This document shows, in pieces, positions 38,561-48,316 of a stretch of DNA of 64,000 bases. Source of the DNA: Ctena decussata (lineage: Eukaryota; Mollusca; Bivalvia; Lucinida; Lucinidae); assembly GCA_963989385.1 (NCBI GenBank), contig OZ022508.1, positions 27,426,166 through 27,490,165 of the forward strand. The letters are read 5' to 3'. Below the pieces are notes generated by a model. The model did not search any database. It was not told the origin of the DNA and saw only the letters and a program-made list of their open reading frames with translations. A program made the translations under genes and the position numbers. Every line of letters begins with the position of its first letter. The first letter of the stretch is position 1.

Positions 38561-38689
38561 TCTGGGTGCCTTTTTGATAATACACCAATGTTATTATAGT
38601 AGAGTGAATTTTAGAATGACGCTTTTAAAGCTTACCTTTTTCATCCTTAGAAATAATACAGTTTTCAATCGACGTTAGCTCTTCTTTAA

Positions 38690-39260
38690 TAGTGTTTTGG
38701 GAATTCTTAAGAAATAAGTTACATTCTGTCATCAGTTGATATTATAACTGCCAACTGCAACCTAACTGATTCAAAATATATCAAGCAATTATTTCAAAGA
38801 TAAGAGGAGCATGATTCAAAGACAAGTGATATTTTATGCTCATTAAGGACCACATGAATAAACTTCAGTCCAATGAATTTGGTATAACTCTCATAGTTCA
38901 TTCGAATTTATGGTTACAGTTATATACGTTACAAATATATCATAACAGTTGACCAATATTTTAGGACTACATTTTGCATTTTTTTTGTATTAGAATATTC
39001 AAAAAGGCATATTTATGACATAAATTTTTTTCTACAAATCATTTGTTACATCTGGGTGCTGTATTGGGTCAATGTTACCCCACCCACTACTTTGGCTATT
39101 TTCTCGGTAAAATGATGAAAGAAAAAATGACAACAACCATTTTTCACCTTCTAAAAGACTGTCCTAAGTGACCATGATAAAGTAAAGACATAAAATTAAC
39201 ATTCATGTTCACGGGACCCCTTTTTTACGACATATGCCCCTGGACTATTACCCCCTTTGA
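38690..39260. repeat. Diverged tandem duplication, unit 2
   Basis: Counterpart of 37940-38560 in the same orientation, separated by ~130 bp. The G run is absent, and the AATGTTACCCCACCCACTAC core is well kept. Confidence 0.75.
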
Positions 39261-40209
39261 GATAATCCGGTGTAATGCCTTCTTCAGAAAAACAGAAATC
39301 TTTATGTTTAACCTAAGAAACATTTTAAAGAGAGTAAACTTCTGACAGGATGGGCTATTTGTTAACAAGAAAACCCACGTAACAAAAATAGCAGATCCAG
39401 TCTCGACTGAATATATTTTTGTTCCTATTTTAATTTATTTGGACTTTACGAAGCCAACTTGCACTTTACGAAGACAAACATGATCGAAAGGGCGGTTCAA
39501 AGTAGGCGCATAATCACCAGCGCCTTTTGGCAAGGTATATTTTCTTTTTTTCTTTTGTCGGGGTCGTGTTTCAATTTTGTCTAATGTGATTCCGTGGATT
39601 TTTAGGTAGGTTTATTTAGTGCGGTCTTTTCCAATATATTTTCATTGTTTTTATTCATCGGTAGTAAATTTGTGATACGTTGCCCATGTCCCTTTGCCCT
39701 GGCTTCAAAACAACTGGCAAAATTTGCTTTACGATTGCATTTGTCTCAAAATAGCTACCTGTGTCTGCGAAAGATAAGCACGAATTTCATTTTAATTTTC
39801 CATGATAAGGTGCAGTTTAGTTGCAAGTTCATATTTTATGTCTCGGTTTATTGTTTATCAATATCTCTGTTGCTTGTGATATCCGGCCATTGAGTCATTT
39901 AAACAAGGTTTTATATGATAATGATGATATATCTATATTTACTGCCAACTCCGCGGAGATAAGGGTGAGCTATTTTCTTTGATGTATAGGCATAATTAAC
40001 ATCGAACAGGTAAGCAGTTTGTCGGCTCTACTGGGACAGTAGAACGCCTGGTTTTGGTTTGAAAGCCTTTGAAACTCTCTATAAACACCGAACACCAAGT
40101 TGAACTTGAATCAGAAGTTGCAGGTGTCAGTGTGCGCGTATAAAACAAGTTTATGCCCCACTCCTCTCCCATCCAAACACATATTATTACCTGGTATAGT
40201 CGCACTTAC
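39261..40209. other. Unannotated; would be intron or downstream of the exon at 40210
   Basis: No domain-bearing frame. If the minus-strand exon at 40210-40239 is real, this is the start of its first intron. Confidence 0.35.
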
Positions 40210-40239
40210 CGCATACTGACATACTCTCTCAACAGCCAT
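40210..40239 (-). CDS. Candidate host first coding exon (10 codons)
   Basis: On the minus strand an ATG in a favourable context (TCAAGATGGCT) opens the frame MAVERVCQYA. It is followed directly by a consensus splice donor, GCG|GTAAGTGCG, leaving phase 0. No second exon is recognised in the ~4 kb available in the minus direction before other material, so the gene, if real, has a long first intron and continues left. Ten residues are too few to name a family. The call rests on start context and donor quality alone. Chance occurrence is a serious alternative. Confidence 0.25.
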
Positions 40240-40309
40240 CTTGAAAATGTGGACAGTGGAAAGCAAGCAAACTTACAATTTTTCTGCACATTCCGACGCA
40301 CTAAACTAC

Positions 40310-40440
40310 GAAACTAGGGGCGACAGGTTCAACTCCCGTCTTCTCCGGCCTATTGTGGAGACATAAAATTCACTGAGATACCGTCTCCTTTTGATCTATG
40401 TGCTGGTGGAACGTTAAACCCAATGCCCATTAATGTAACA
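40310..40440 (+). repeat. SINE fragment with B-box-like GGTTCAACTCC
   Basis: GACAGGTTCAACTCCCGTC looks like a tRNA B box. The downstream GTCTCC...GCTGGTGGAACGTTAAACCC matches the element at 62668-62766 (GTCTCC...GTTGGTGGGACGTTAAATCC). Confidence 0.55.
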
Positions 40441-40967
40441 TTAGCCTTGCTTATTCGCACTTACAAGAAGTTACCGTTTCATGTCCCCACTAAAACCTCT
40501 TATCCGCATAGTAGAGCCTTGTAGAACACACCTTTGTCGTACTGCAGTTGATCCTTGGTTTTTCAGTTTTTAAGCCTTGATTTATTGAGGACCATATGAA
40601 AATAGTTCTTGGCCCTTTTAAATACTTTAAGATGCATGCACTGATTCTAATTTTGCACTAATGGGGTAAACTGTCACATTATAATTGTTTTACAGGTTTA
40701 GGTTTAATGATTAAGCCTCAATGTACCGAGAGCTCCTACTGTTCAACGATTTTGATTCTGGAAGAATTGAATTGTTCCTTTTAGTCATAATTATTTTAAT
40801 CTGAGTTGCAACATTCGAAAACAGTTTTAGAGCATATGTGAGACATACCATATCAGCACTAGCTATTGCATGAACACAGTGTCTGCAAAACATGTAAAAA
40901 AAAAAACATGTCTCTGAAAATTTTCAATTTTCAGTTATTGAGCATTTAATCAGGGTAAAATACACAT
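40441..40967. other. Unannotated stretch
   Basis: Nothing supportable beyond a short A run near 40898. Confidence 0.4.
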
Positions 40968-41201
40968 GAGCCGCGACACGACAAAACCAACAAAGTGGCA
41001 AGTGCACCCAGCGAAGACTCAGATCAAGCTGGACATCCGCCCAGTTTGGGCAGTCTTGACTGTCGGCATGGAGATACCTTAGACCGTTAGCTACTCTTTA
41101 AACGCACAGCAAAGACTCTGATCAGACTGACGCTACCCAGGCTGCCCAGCGTCTTCGCTTGCTGCACATGCCACTTTGTTTGGTTTGGTTTGACGCGGCT
41201 C
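40968..41201. repeat. Foldback family F235, copy 6 (CATGTGC subtype)
   Basis: GAGCCGCGACACGACAAAAC at the left and TGACGCGGCTC at the right, with GTGGCAAGTGCACCCAGCG / CTGCACATGCCAC inside. It lies only ~320 bp from copy 7, of the other subtype. Confidence 0.85.
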
Positions 41202-41523
41202 ACTTACTCGGTTTAAACTTGTTTACGCATAATATATACTGATATTCTAACTTATTTCTTCGGTTATTCAATATTAGGTAAGATATGCTCCGACGCCTAG
41301 TAATATGAATTAGAAATTTAAAAAATGTCAATATTCGACATGCAAAAACGAAGAGGTTATCAGTTGACCCCAACCTGAAGAAAAGTCCCTCAAATTTGCA
41401 CCGATTTACATTTTCTCGTGCTGCATTTTTATGATATCGTTGTCTTCGGGCTTTTAAATTACTTCCTGAAAGTCTCTCCTGAACTGGTTGACGTATCACT
41501 GAGAGAGCTGTCACAACATAAAT

Positions 41524-41758
41524 GACCCGTGACACGAGAAAACCAACAAAGTGGTTGTGCGGCCAGCGCAGACTCAGATAGCCTGGGCGTCTGCCCAGTC
41601 TGATCAGAGTCTTCGCAGTCCGCATAGAGGAAGCTGAGAGCCTTAACTGCCCTTTAAGCGCATAGCGAAGAGTCTGGACAGACTGGGCGGATGCCCAGGC
41701 TGATCCGAGTCTGCGCTGGGCGCACAACCACTTTATTGGTTTTCTGGTGTGGCGGCTC
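41524..41758. repeat. Foldback family F235, copy 7 (TTGTGCG subtype)
   Basis: Left arm GACCCGTGACACGAGAAAAC and GTGGTTGTGCGGCC; right arm GGCGCACAACCAC ... GTGTGGCGGCTC. A 191-codon minus frame running through copies 6-7 and the spacer is a repeat by-product. Confidence 0.85.
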
Positions 41759-42715
41759 ACATAATTATTTGACAATTTTAGGTTTAGTGATTAAATCTAA
41801 ATTTGGCTACGGTTCCTGATGTTCATTGATTTTCCAACAATAATTGAGTCGCCTGAAATGTGTCGTGCGGAAACTATGCGGAATATGCTTGCCAAGAAGC
41901 CAAGAAGTTCTGTTACTTTCAAGACAATGCACTTTTTTATCCTGACAAATATAAGTTTTGGTTGGACTAAACATTGGGTATCAGCTGACTAGGCATTACT
42001 ACGCTAGCATGATTACCATGCAAAGCGCAGTGTTCTAGAGTTGAATTGCCTAAGTATATAAGATGAAAAGAAATGATGGGTGTTGCGTAAAAAATTAGGT
42101 CACAGCATGTGCAAAAGAGTAAACAGTCGTCCTCCCTTTTCGCGTTTACAATATACGAATTCTGGTGAAACTAAAAAATGAAAATGATAAGTGAAAAACA
42201 TCAAAAAAGGGTACAATGTCCCGATATCACCAGCTACTTTGCAACAATATTGTTACTCAATTCAACAAAAAAGCATATGGACTGTAGAAATCTTCGAGGA
42301 GAATTTCGTGCATCCACTGCAAACTTCTTCTTAATAACAGGGGTATGCTAACTTAATATGACATCACGTTAGTTTAGAACTTCGCTTCCTCGATTGATAT
42401 CAGGCAATGCCTTCAGAAGCGACCTCTGAAGGCTATTGGCGTTGAACGTAATAACAACATTCGATTAGTCAAATGACGTCAGCGAAAAAGGTCATCACGC
42501 ATATCGCGACTTCAAAACAAAGAGTTTCAGTCTCATTTGCTTGACGATTTTTTAAAGCATTTTATCTTTTCATGATGCATAATAAATGAATACTTAAAAA
42601 ATAAACGTCAGTGCCTTTTACTATCAAGTTAATCAGACTCTATGAATGGCTTGGCAAGCCTCGCTATTCCTACACTGTTCCTGGTGTCGCCGGATAAACT
42701 CATGCCAAAAGACAC
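41759..42715. other. Left flank of the tandem element; no gene
   Basis: Contains small inverted segments (CCTTCAGAAGCGACCTCTGAAGG near 42409, written here as a 9-bp stem around AGCGA) and GAATGGCTTGGCAAGCCTCG near 42644, which echoes the loop motif of the palindromes at 273 and 721. No coding signal. Confidence 0.4.
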
Positions 42716-43198
42716 TATAGGTCAGCGGGAACCAATTGTAGTCATAGAGACCAGAAATTCAAAAAGGTGCAGGGAAGCTCGGAGCTATTATACGTCACAT
42801 GGTGCTGTTTGATTGGATAATAATGCTGATGAGGTTGAAAATAATGTTTTGATGAACTGTAGAAATCAATTTTGTTTAATTTTATGGATATTGTAAAGAA
42901 ATAAGTATTTCTTATGTGGACTGTGGAGGCAATATTTTATGATTGGTGATTTTAGCAAATTCTGGCGCTTTTCTGCGGACTCATATGGGTTGCTGTATAT
43001 CAACATCCTGAAACTGCCAGAAAGTGCTGGGTAAGGTGTTGTTTTTCCTATTTGCCTGCAGTGATCAACATTTTAGCTTGGAATTAAGGCAAATTTGGAT
43101 GGTCTAGCAACATTGCATAAAGGGTGCCACACTGCCAAAGACAGTAGGGGTCACTATAGAAGTCTATGGGAGAAACAATTAGTTCACGCTGCCCTATA
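42716..43198. repeat. Terminal direct repeat 1 (483 bp)
   Basis: The left outer copy. Compared with the other two it has A at 42746 (T in both others) and G at 43150 (shared with TDR2, A in TDR3). It contains no reading frame of note. The endonuclease start lies ~107 bp beyond its right end, so it could carry that gene's promoter (inference). Confidence 0.9.
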
Positions 43199-43304
43199 CT
43201 ACATTTCATGTGGAAGGTTTATGCTGCTTGGAAGGTAATTTGTCTAGTTTTCTGGAACTATTTCAGCATCTTTTCATGATTTTAAGCTCCAACAAACCAA
43301 AATT

Positions 43305-43677
43305 ATGGCTCAAGTGCTGGAAAGGATCTCTAAAAGTCTAAAGAAATACTCTGCAAGGGGGGAGGGGGACTGTATACTGTGGACAGGCAGCTGTGACCGG
43401 TATGGGTATGGGAGAAAAAAAAGTCACATGGGGTTTTGAGGTGAAAAAAATGGAAAGCACTCACAGACTAGCATACATGGTTTCTCATAACCTTACAGAA
43501 CTGCCTCGGGAAAATGAATCTGGGGACTTCATGGAAGTTAGCCATCTGTGCCACCGTAAACGTTGTATTAACCCTGATCATCTTGTGTTCGAACCCCATT
43601 CAGTAAATATGTCCAGGGCATCTTGTTTCATTCATTGTTGCTGTTCTTTGGAGCATTCTCCTGCCTGCATCTTCTGA
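43305..43677 (+). CDS. His-Me finger (I-PpoI-like) endonuclease, frame split at an A8 run, unit 1
   Basis: The first frame (ATG 43305, stop 43437-43439) gives a 44-residue segment containing CILWTG and YGYGRK, the usual entry to His-Me/HNH folds. The continuation is in the +1 frame (open from 43393 to the stop at 43675-43677). The switch falls in eight A residues at 43415-43422; seven would keep a single frame of ~123 codons. The second part contains SHLCHRKRCINPDHL. Its His (residue 51 of the 94-codon frame), Cys53, Cys58, His63, Asn72 and Cys78 follow the spacing of I-PpoI His98, Cys100, Cys105, His110, Asn119 and Cys125, the catalytic His, metal-binding Asn and zinc ligands. More Cys/His follow. 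Expected role: nicking or double-strand DNA cleavage. The last 46 bp overlap the transposase 3' end on the other strand. Alternatives are programmed or slippage-based frameshifting, or a recently broken gene. The domain is clear; functionality is not. Confidence 0.75.
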
Positions 43678-45483
43678 TAGGGCTTTTTGATTGCTTGTTT
43701 TATGTAAGTATGATCTTTTGAAACTGATTTCTTCAGCAGATTTTTCATTTTGATCTGATTGATGATGTAAGAGTGGTCTTTCTTGATTCTTGCGTTTAAT
43801 TGTCGTGTATGAGAGCTTCTTTCAAGCAGCTGAGCTTTTCGATAAGCGATTTCCTCTTGATGTTTTTCATACAGTTTGAATAATCTTATTCTTCTCATTT
43901 TTCTTTTTAATTTTCGCCTGCTTGACCCTTTGCGTTCCTTCTCTTTTTCAGATGTACGTTGTTCATTTAGAAGTGCAGCCGATACCCTACTGTTTGGAGG
44001 AACGGAACAGCCTGTTGCATTACAGAGTCGTGCGATTGATTCCCCTGGACCATTATTAGATGAAAAGATGGCACTGTGAGCTCGCCCGGAAAAGTTGCGG
44101 GGATATGTGACATTTTTAGGTAAGGATCGTCTGATTACATTGTTAACAGATTCCACTTTCTGTGTGTTTGAGTTGAATTTGGTTTTTTCAAGCATGGTTG
44201 GTCCAAGTCGGAAGTTGATGCACTCTCGTAGAATCTTCTCTGTTTCAGTATTGAGGCTTATTTTAAAAGAATTTGGTAGAAATTCATTCTTCAGTATCCA
44301 GTTGTTGTCATTTTCTCCTGCACATACACTTGAATGGGCCCCGCAGAGCTTATGGTCACCTGCATAACACCTGAGAATGGCCTCAGTACTTTCAGTGATG
44401 CTAATTTTCAGATTTTCAAGGTCTCCTCTGGCTCTCTGATGGCAATTTTCAAATTCCGCCTGACAGCGCAGGCTTAAATCTGTAGAAAACCTGTTTTGCA
44501 TCTTCTGTTTGAATGATTTTGTTAATCCGGGCATCATATTTAATACTGCACATTTATTCTTTATAAATTTCCTGTGGTTTTCTGCCAGGTGCCGTGTATC
44601 GATTTGGTGTTCTGGGGTTAATTTGGTGATTTTGGCCATATTTAATTCTTCGGCTGCCTTATATGCACTGGTATCTGGATCTGTGATTATGTTTTTTACT
44701 TCCAGGTTGTCCTCTTTGAGGTCCAGCAAACAGGCTTTAGCCCATTCTTTTTCATCACCAATAGACTGCTCCATTGGAATTTGGGACGAGCACTTCTCAG
44801 ACATAATGTCACATCCATTTTCATCCTCAACAGAATGAAATCCATGTTTAGAGCACAGTTTGTTAATATTTTCTATAGCTATAACCTGCTTTTTAGGTGT
44901 AATATTTTCTACCATTGTGTAGCAGCACTGTGTTGCAGGCTGAAAGGGAGTTCTCCCTATTCCAGAATATAAGGCGTTATTGAAAACACCATCAGACTGC
45001 ACAGAAATTTCACCGGCCGGCTGGCCTCTTAGCAAATTTATGGTCTTCAGACCCTGTCTTCTTGCTTTCATATCTCTTTTGTTAACTTCTTCTATTACTT
45101 TAGACACTTTATTAGCAGTTTTTTGTAATCCACGCCTGGAAGGTGCAGGAATACTTGTACTGAGGCATAGTTTCCTGATACTGCTTGGCCCAATAGGTGT
45201 TTGGCTTAAAGCGATATTAAGGCCAACATTGGCTGTGGCAGTTTTTCTCCCTACTTTTCCAGTTTCTATTTCATCATAAAGATTATACTTCTTAGACGTA
45301 TATGAGCAGCGATCACAAATGACCCGCTCTCGCCAGCAGAACATCCTCTGCTCCTCGGTGGAGTAATCAAAATTAAGGCGCCCTTGGCAGTGGTGACTTG
45401 TTTTTTGATGTTCATGGAAAACCTCGTTGAACATATCCCATAGCTTTCCAGTATGAAAAATACGGTAGCAGTTTGAGTTGTTT
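43632..45483 (-). CDS. DDE-type 'Mutator-like' transposase, main exon, unit 1
   Basis: Using residue numbers of the 666-codon open frame that ends at 43632, it has a CxxC pair (C106, C109) followed by a YNLYDEIETGKVGRK motif, an N-rich core, Asp214 (VQSDGVFNN), Asp318 (IITDPDTSA), an IDTRHLAENHRKF motif (345-355), a Cys/His group (C422, C430, H433, C437), Glu494 (NTQKVESVNN) and a basic, probably nuclear-targeting tail (566-585). Asp214-Asp318-Glu494 is my candidate catalytic triad. The layout resembles the 'Mutator-like transposase domain' family seen in many invertebrate genomes (recalled, not searched). The open frame before residue ~50 reads through intron sequence and a GTCTGTC microsatellite and is not real protein. 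A splice acceptor TTTCAG at 45484-45489 joins this exon to 46343. The frame is fully open, so it may be active. Confidence 0.8.
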
Positions 45484-45648
45484 CTGAAATTAAAATAAAG
45501 AAAATGGCAAGTGAGCCCCCCTTTTTCTTTATAATTAGCTCTAGTGGAGTACACTTTGGGAGAGCTGACCTTGTGCCGTCCACCTGTCTGACCATCTGTC
45601 ACCTGTCCGTCGTCTGTCTGTCGTCTGTCCATCTGTCCGTGTTTTTTT

Positions 45649-45679
<31 letters not shown>

Positions 45680-46342
45680 GTTATCACATCTCTGACACAG
45701 CCACTGGAGACAGATTTCTGGAAACTTGTCGGGTAATAATTCTATTTCTGTTGACTTCTTCTCTATTTATCACAAAAAAAAGCACCAAAACTGATGTGGC
45801 AGGTGCTCATTGAACACTTTAGAAATCTGGAGCTCTAGCATAGTCTTTGATAGATCTAGATACATTGTAGTTGGTTAATCAAAGTGTTTCATTGCATGAT
45901 ATGCCTTTAAACAGAGCTTAAAATGAGATATTTATTGTAGAAGACATAGATATGCTCTTAGCATGTGATACATGCTTGATATTTCTATATTAGCTATGCA
46001 AGCAAGATTATTGGAGTTATTTCCCTTGCACTACTGGGATTTTGTCCAAGTCAATTCTGTGACTTCTATCTAGCAATTTGTACAATTGTGTGATAGATTT
46101 ATTGAATCTTTTATGTTTTTGATACAAAATATATTACATTTTTGTGAATTGGAGCCACAGTTTTCTTTCCTGTATTACTTTTTCATGTGCTATCTGAGAA
46201 AAACTTGTGAAAATCTGCCAAAATACGTCAATTTATGTCATATTTTCTGTTGTTATCTATTGATAATTGCAGTTCAGAGACTAAATATGCTGTTGTTCAC
46301 TTACAAACTAACAAGCTAAGGTATAAAATGAAATACACCCAC
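45484..46342 (-). other. Phase-2 intron of the transposase gene, unit 1 (859 bp)
   Basis: Donor GAGAG|GTGGGT (46342 downwards) and acceptor TTTTAATTTCAG|AAAC (ending at 45484). Joining completes an AGA codon, so the reading continues ...SDFNE-R-NNSNC. It contains a (GTCTGTC)n tract and a T-rich run (45640-45675) whose length differs from unit 2 by 3-4 bases. Confidence 0.75.
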
Positions 46343-46635
46343 CTCTCATTAAAATCTGAATTCATCTGTTCAACTTCTAATGGCATGTCTGCCTTTGGCC
46401 GCAGTACCATTGTTGACGTGACCCCACCGTTGGATTCTCTCTCAGTGGACTTCCCATATGGTGCGAGTGGGTCCTGACTTGCCATGGAAACTTCAGAATG
46501 TGATGGCCTGATGTAATGAAATTGTGTAATGTCACCCTGTTCCTTCTCCTCCTGCTTTATACCCTTATTGTGGGGTGCCACACCTTTTCTGAACCAGGTT
46601 TTCCTCATTTTTCGTACTCCTTTTCTCGATTTCAT
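46343..46635 (-). CDS. Transposase 5' coding exon, unit 1
   Basis: ATG at 46635 begins MKSRKGVRKMRKTWFRKG, a strongly basic N-terminus followed by VAPHNKGIK, which may bind DNA. The frame ends at the GTGGGT donor. Spliced to 43632-45483 it gives 714 residues (293 + 1852 = 2145 nt including stop). An earlier in-frame ATG (46719) would add a hydrophobic stretch of 28 residues, but a plausible acceptor (CTTAATAG, ending at 46665) lies between, so that part is more likely 5' leader. The start choice is inference; the phase fit supports the splice. Confidence 0.7.
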
Positions 46636-46719
46636 GATCCTATTTTCCACAATTGTATGTGTTGCTATTAAGAAAACTAGATAGCAAATGGTGAAGAGAT
46701 GTTTCTGGAGCAGCATCAT

Positions 46720-47353
46720 ATTATATGTTTTATCTTTTGGTATGTCCAGTCTCCAGAAGGAACAGTTTTGTAAGGTCAGGGGTTAGCCAATTATATGCTA
46801 TTCTGTGTTATTTCTACTAGCATTATCAGCCCTTTTTATCATACATAGATAATGTTACAAAATGAGAATGACATAACTTTTACTAAATGAAATTATGTCC
46901 AGAGCAGTTATCCAACAATTATACTAGATATTATTACTGCAGGCCAGCATTCCAGTGGGAAATATGTGAATCTTTAACCAGGGGGTAGTAGCCTGTACAA
47001 AGGGGGGTGGGTGGGGTAAGAGCATAGTTATGTGGCCATTAAGATAAAGACAGTGGATTCTTTCTGCCCAGTTTCTACTTTAAGCTCAGCTTACTATGTT
47101 CTGCAAATTTCAGCTGACTCTGATGTTGGCTTAAGGAGAAACAGACATTTAACTTTTTTCCTCTCTGTTGGCAATCTTCAGTTTTCCTATGGAAATTTAA
47201 AGAAATATAGTAATGGGGGTAGGTGCCTAAACAATGTTCCTAGGCACAAATGAAAGTCAATAGCAAGGAAAGCTTGATGTGATTTTATTCGAAATAGCAT
47301 GTATGTCAAAAACTTACCATAAAATACTACTTTGAAGAAATTTAGAGTTGTCC
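46720..47353. other. Upstream region of transposase gene, unit 1
   Basis: About 630 bp between the transposase 5' exon and TDR2, without credible coding. It presumably holds leader exon and promoter, together with TDR2. A G-rich tract (GGGGGGTGGGTGGGG) lies near 47001. Confidence 0.5.
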
Positions 47354-47837
47354 TATAGGTCAGCGGGAACCAATTGTAGTCATTGAGACCAGAAATTCAA
47401 AAAGGTGCAGGGAAGCTCGGAGCTATTATACGTCACATGGTGCTGTTTGATTGGATAATAATGCTGATGAGGTTGAAAATAATGTTTTGATGAACTGCAG
47501 AAATCAATTTTGTTTAAATTTTATGGATATTGTAAAGAAATAAGTATTTCTTATGTGGACTGTGGAGGCAATATTTTATGATTGGTGATTTTAGCAAATT
47601 CTGGCGCTTTTCTGCGGACTCATATGGGTTGCTGTATATCAACATCCTGAAACTGCCAGAAAGTGCTGGGTAAGGTGTTGTTTTTCCTATTTGCCTGCAG
47701 TGATCAACATTTTAGCTTGGAATTAAGGCAAATTTGGATGGTCTAGCAACATTGCATAAAGGGTGCCACACTGCCAAAGACAGTAGGGGTCACTATAGAA
47801 GTCTATGGGAGAAACAATTAGTTCACGCTGCCCTATA
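47354..47837. repeat. Terminal direct repeat 2 (484 bp, middle)
   Basis: Its 5' diagnostic base (T, 47384) matches TDR3, and its 3' diagnostic base (G, 47789) matches TDR1. This is the arrangement expected of a repeat formed by crossover between the right and left terminal repeats. It also has a private T-to-C change (47498) and one extra A (about 47516). Confidence 0.9.
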
Positions 47838-47943
47838 CTACATTTCATGTGGAAGGTTTATGCTGCTTGGAAGGTAATTTGTCTAGTTTTCTGGAACTAT
47901 TTCAGCATCTTTTCATGATTTTAAGCTCCAACAAACCAAAATT

Positions 47944-48316
47944 ATGGCTCAAGTGCTGGAAAGGATCTCTAAAAGTCTAAAGAAATACTCTGCAAGGGGG
48001 GAGGGGGACTGTATACTGTGGACAGGCAGCTGTGACCGGTATGGGTATGGGAGAAAAAAAAGTCACATGGGGTTTTGAGGTGAAAAAAATGGAAAGCACT
48101 CACAGACTAGCATACATGGTTTCTCATAACCTTACAGAACTGCCTCGGGAAAATGAATCTGGGGACTTCATGGAAGTTAGCCATCTGTGCCACCGTAAAC
48201 GTTGTATTAACCCTGATCATCTTGTGTTCGAACCCCATTCAGTAAATATGTCCAGGGCATCTTGTTTCATTCATTGTTGCTGTTCTTTGGAGCATTCTCC
48301 TGCCTGCATCTTCTGA
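47944..48316 (+). CDS. His-Me finger endonuclease, frame split at the same A8 run, unit 2
   Basis: Identical in predicted protein to the unit 1 copy, including the A8 frame break, which is therefore not a private defect of one unit. ATG at 47944; the second frame closes at 48316. The SHLCH...NPDHL zinc/catalytic core is intact. It overlaps the 3' end of the unit 2 transposase by 46 bp, as in unit 1. Confidence 0.75.

Noticed and set aside
41200..41775. 191-codon minus-strand frame
   Set aside because: It runs through the end of F235 copy 6, a spacer and all of F235 copy 7; part is repeat-derived and no domain is present.
42716..43198. The 483-bp repeat as an independent MITE forming a composite transposon with the gene region
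   Set aside because: Not excluded, because each repeat has its own inverted ends. Kept as the alternative because no solo copy is seen in this window.
43876..45279. Plus-strand frames of 63-109 codons inside the transposase gene (and their copies at 48515-49918)
   Set aside because: They mirror the transposase coding strand and have no domains of their own.
45484..45632. N-terminal ~50 residues of the 666-codon open frame (MDRRQTDDGQV...)
   Set aside because: They are encoded by a GTCTGTC-type microsatellite and intron sequence upstream of a good splice acceptor.
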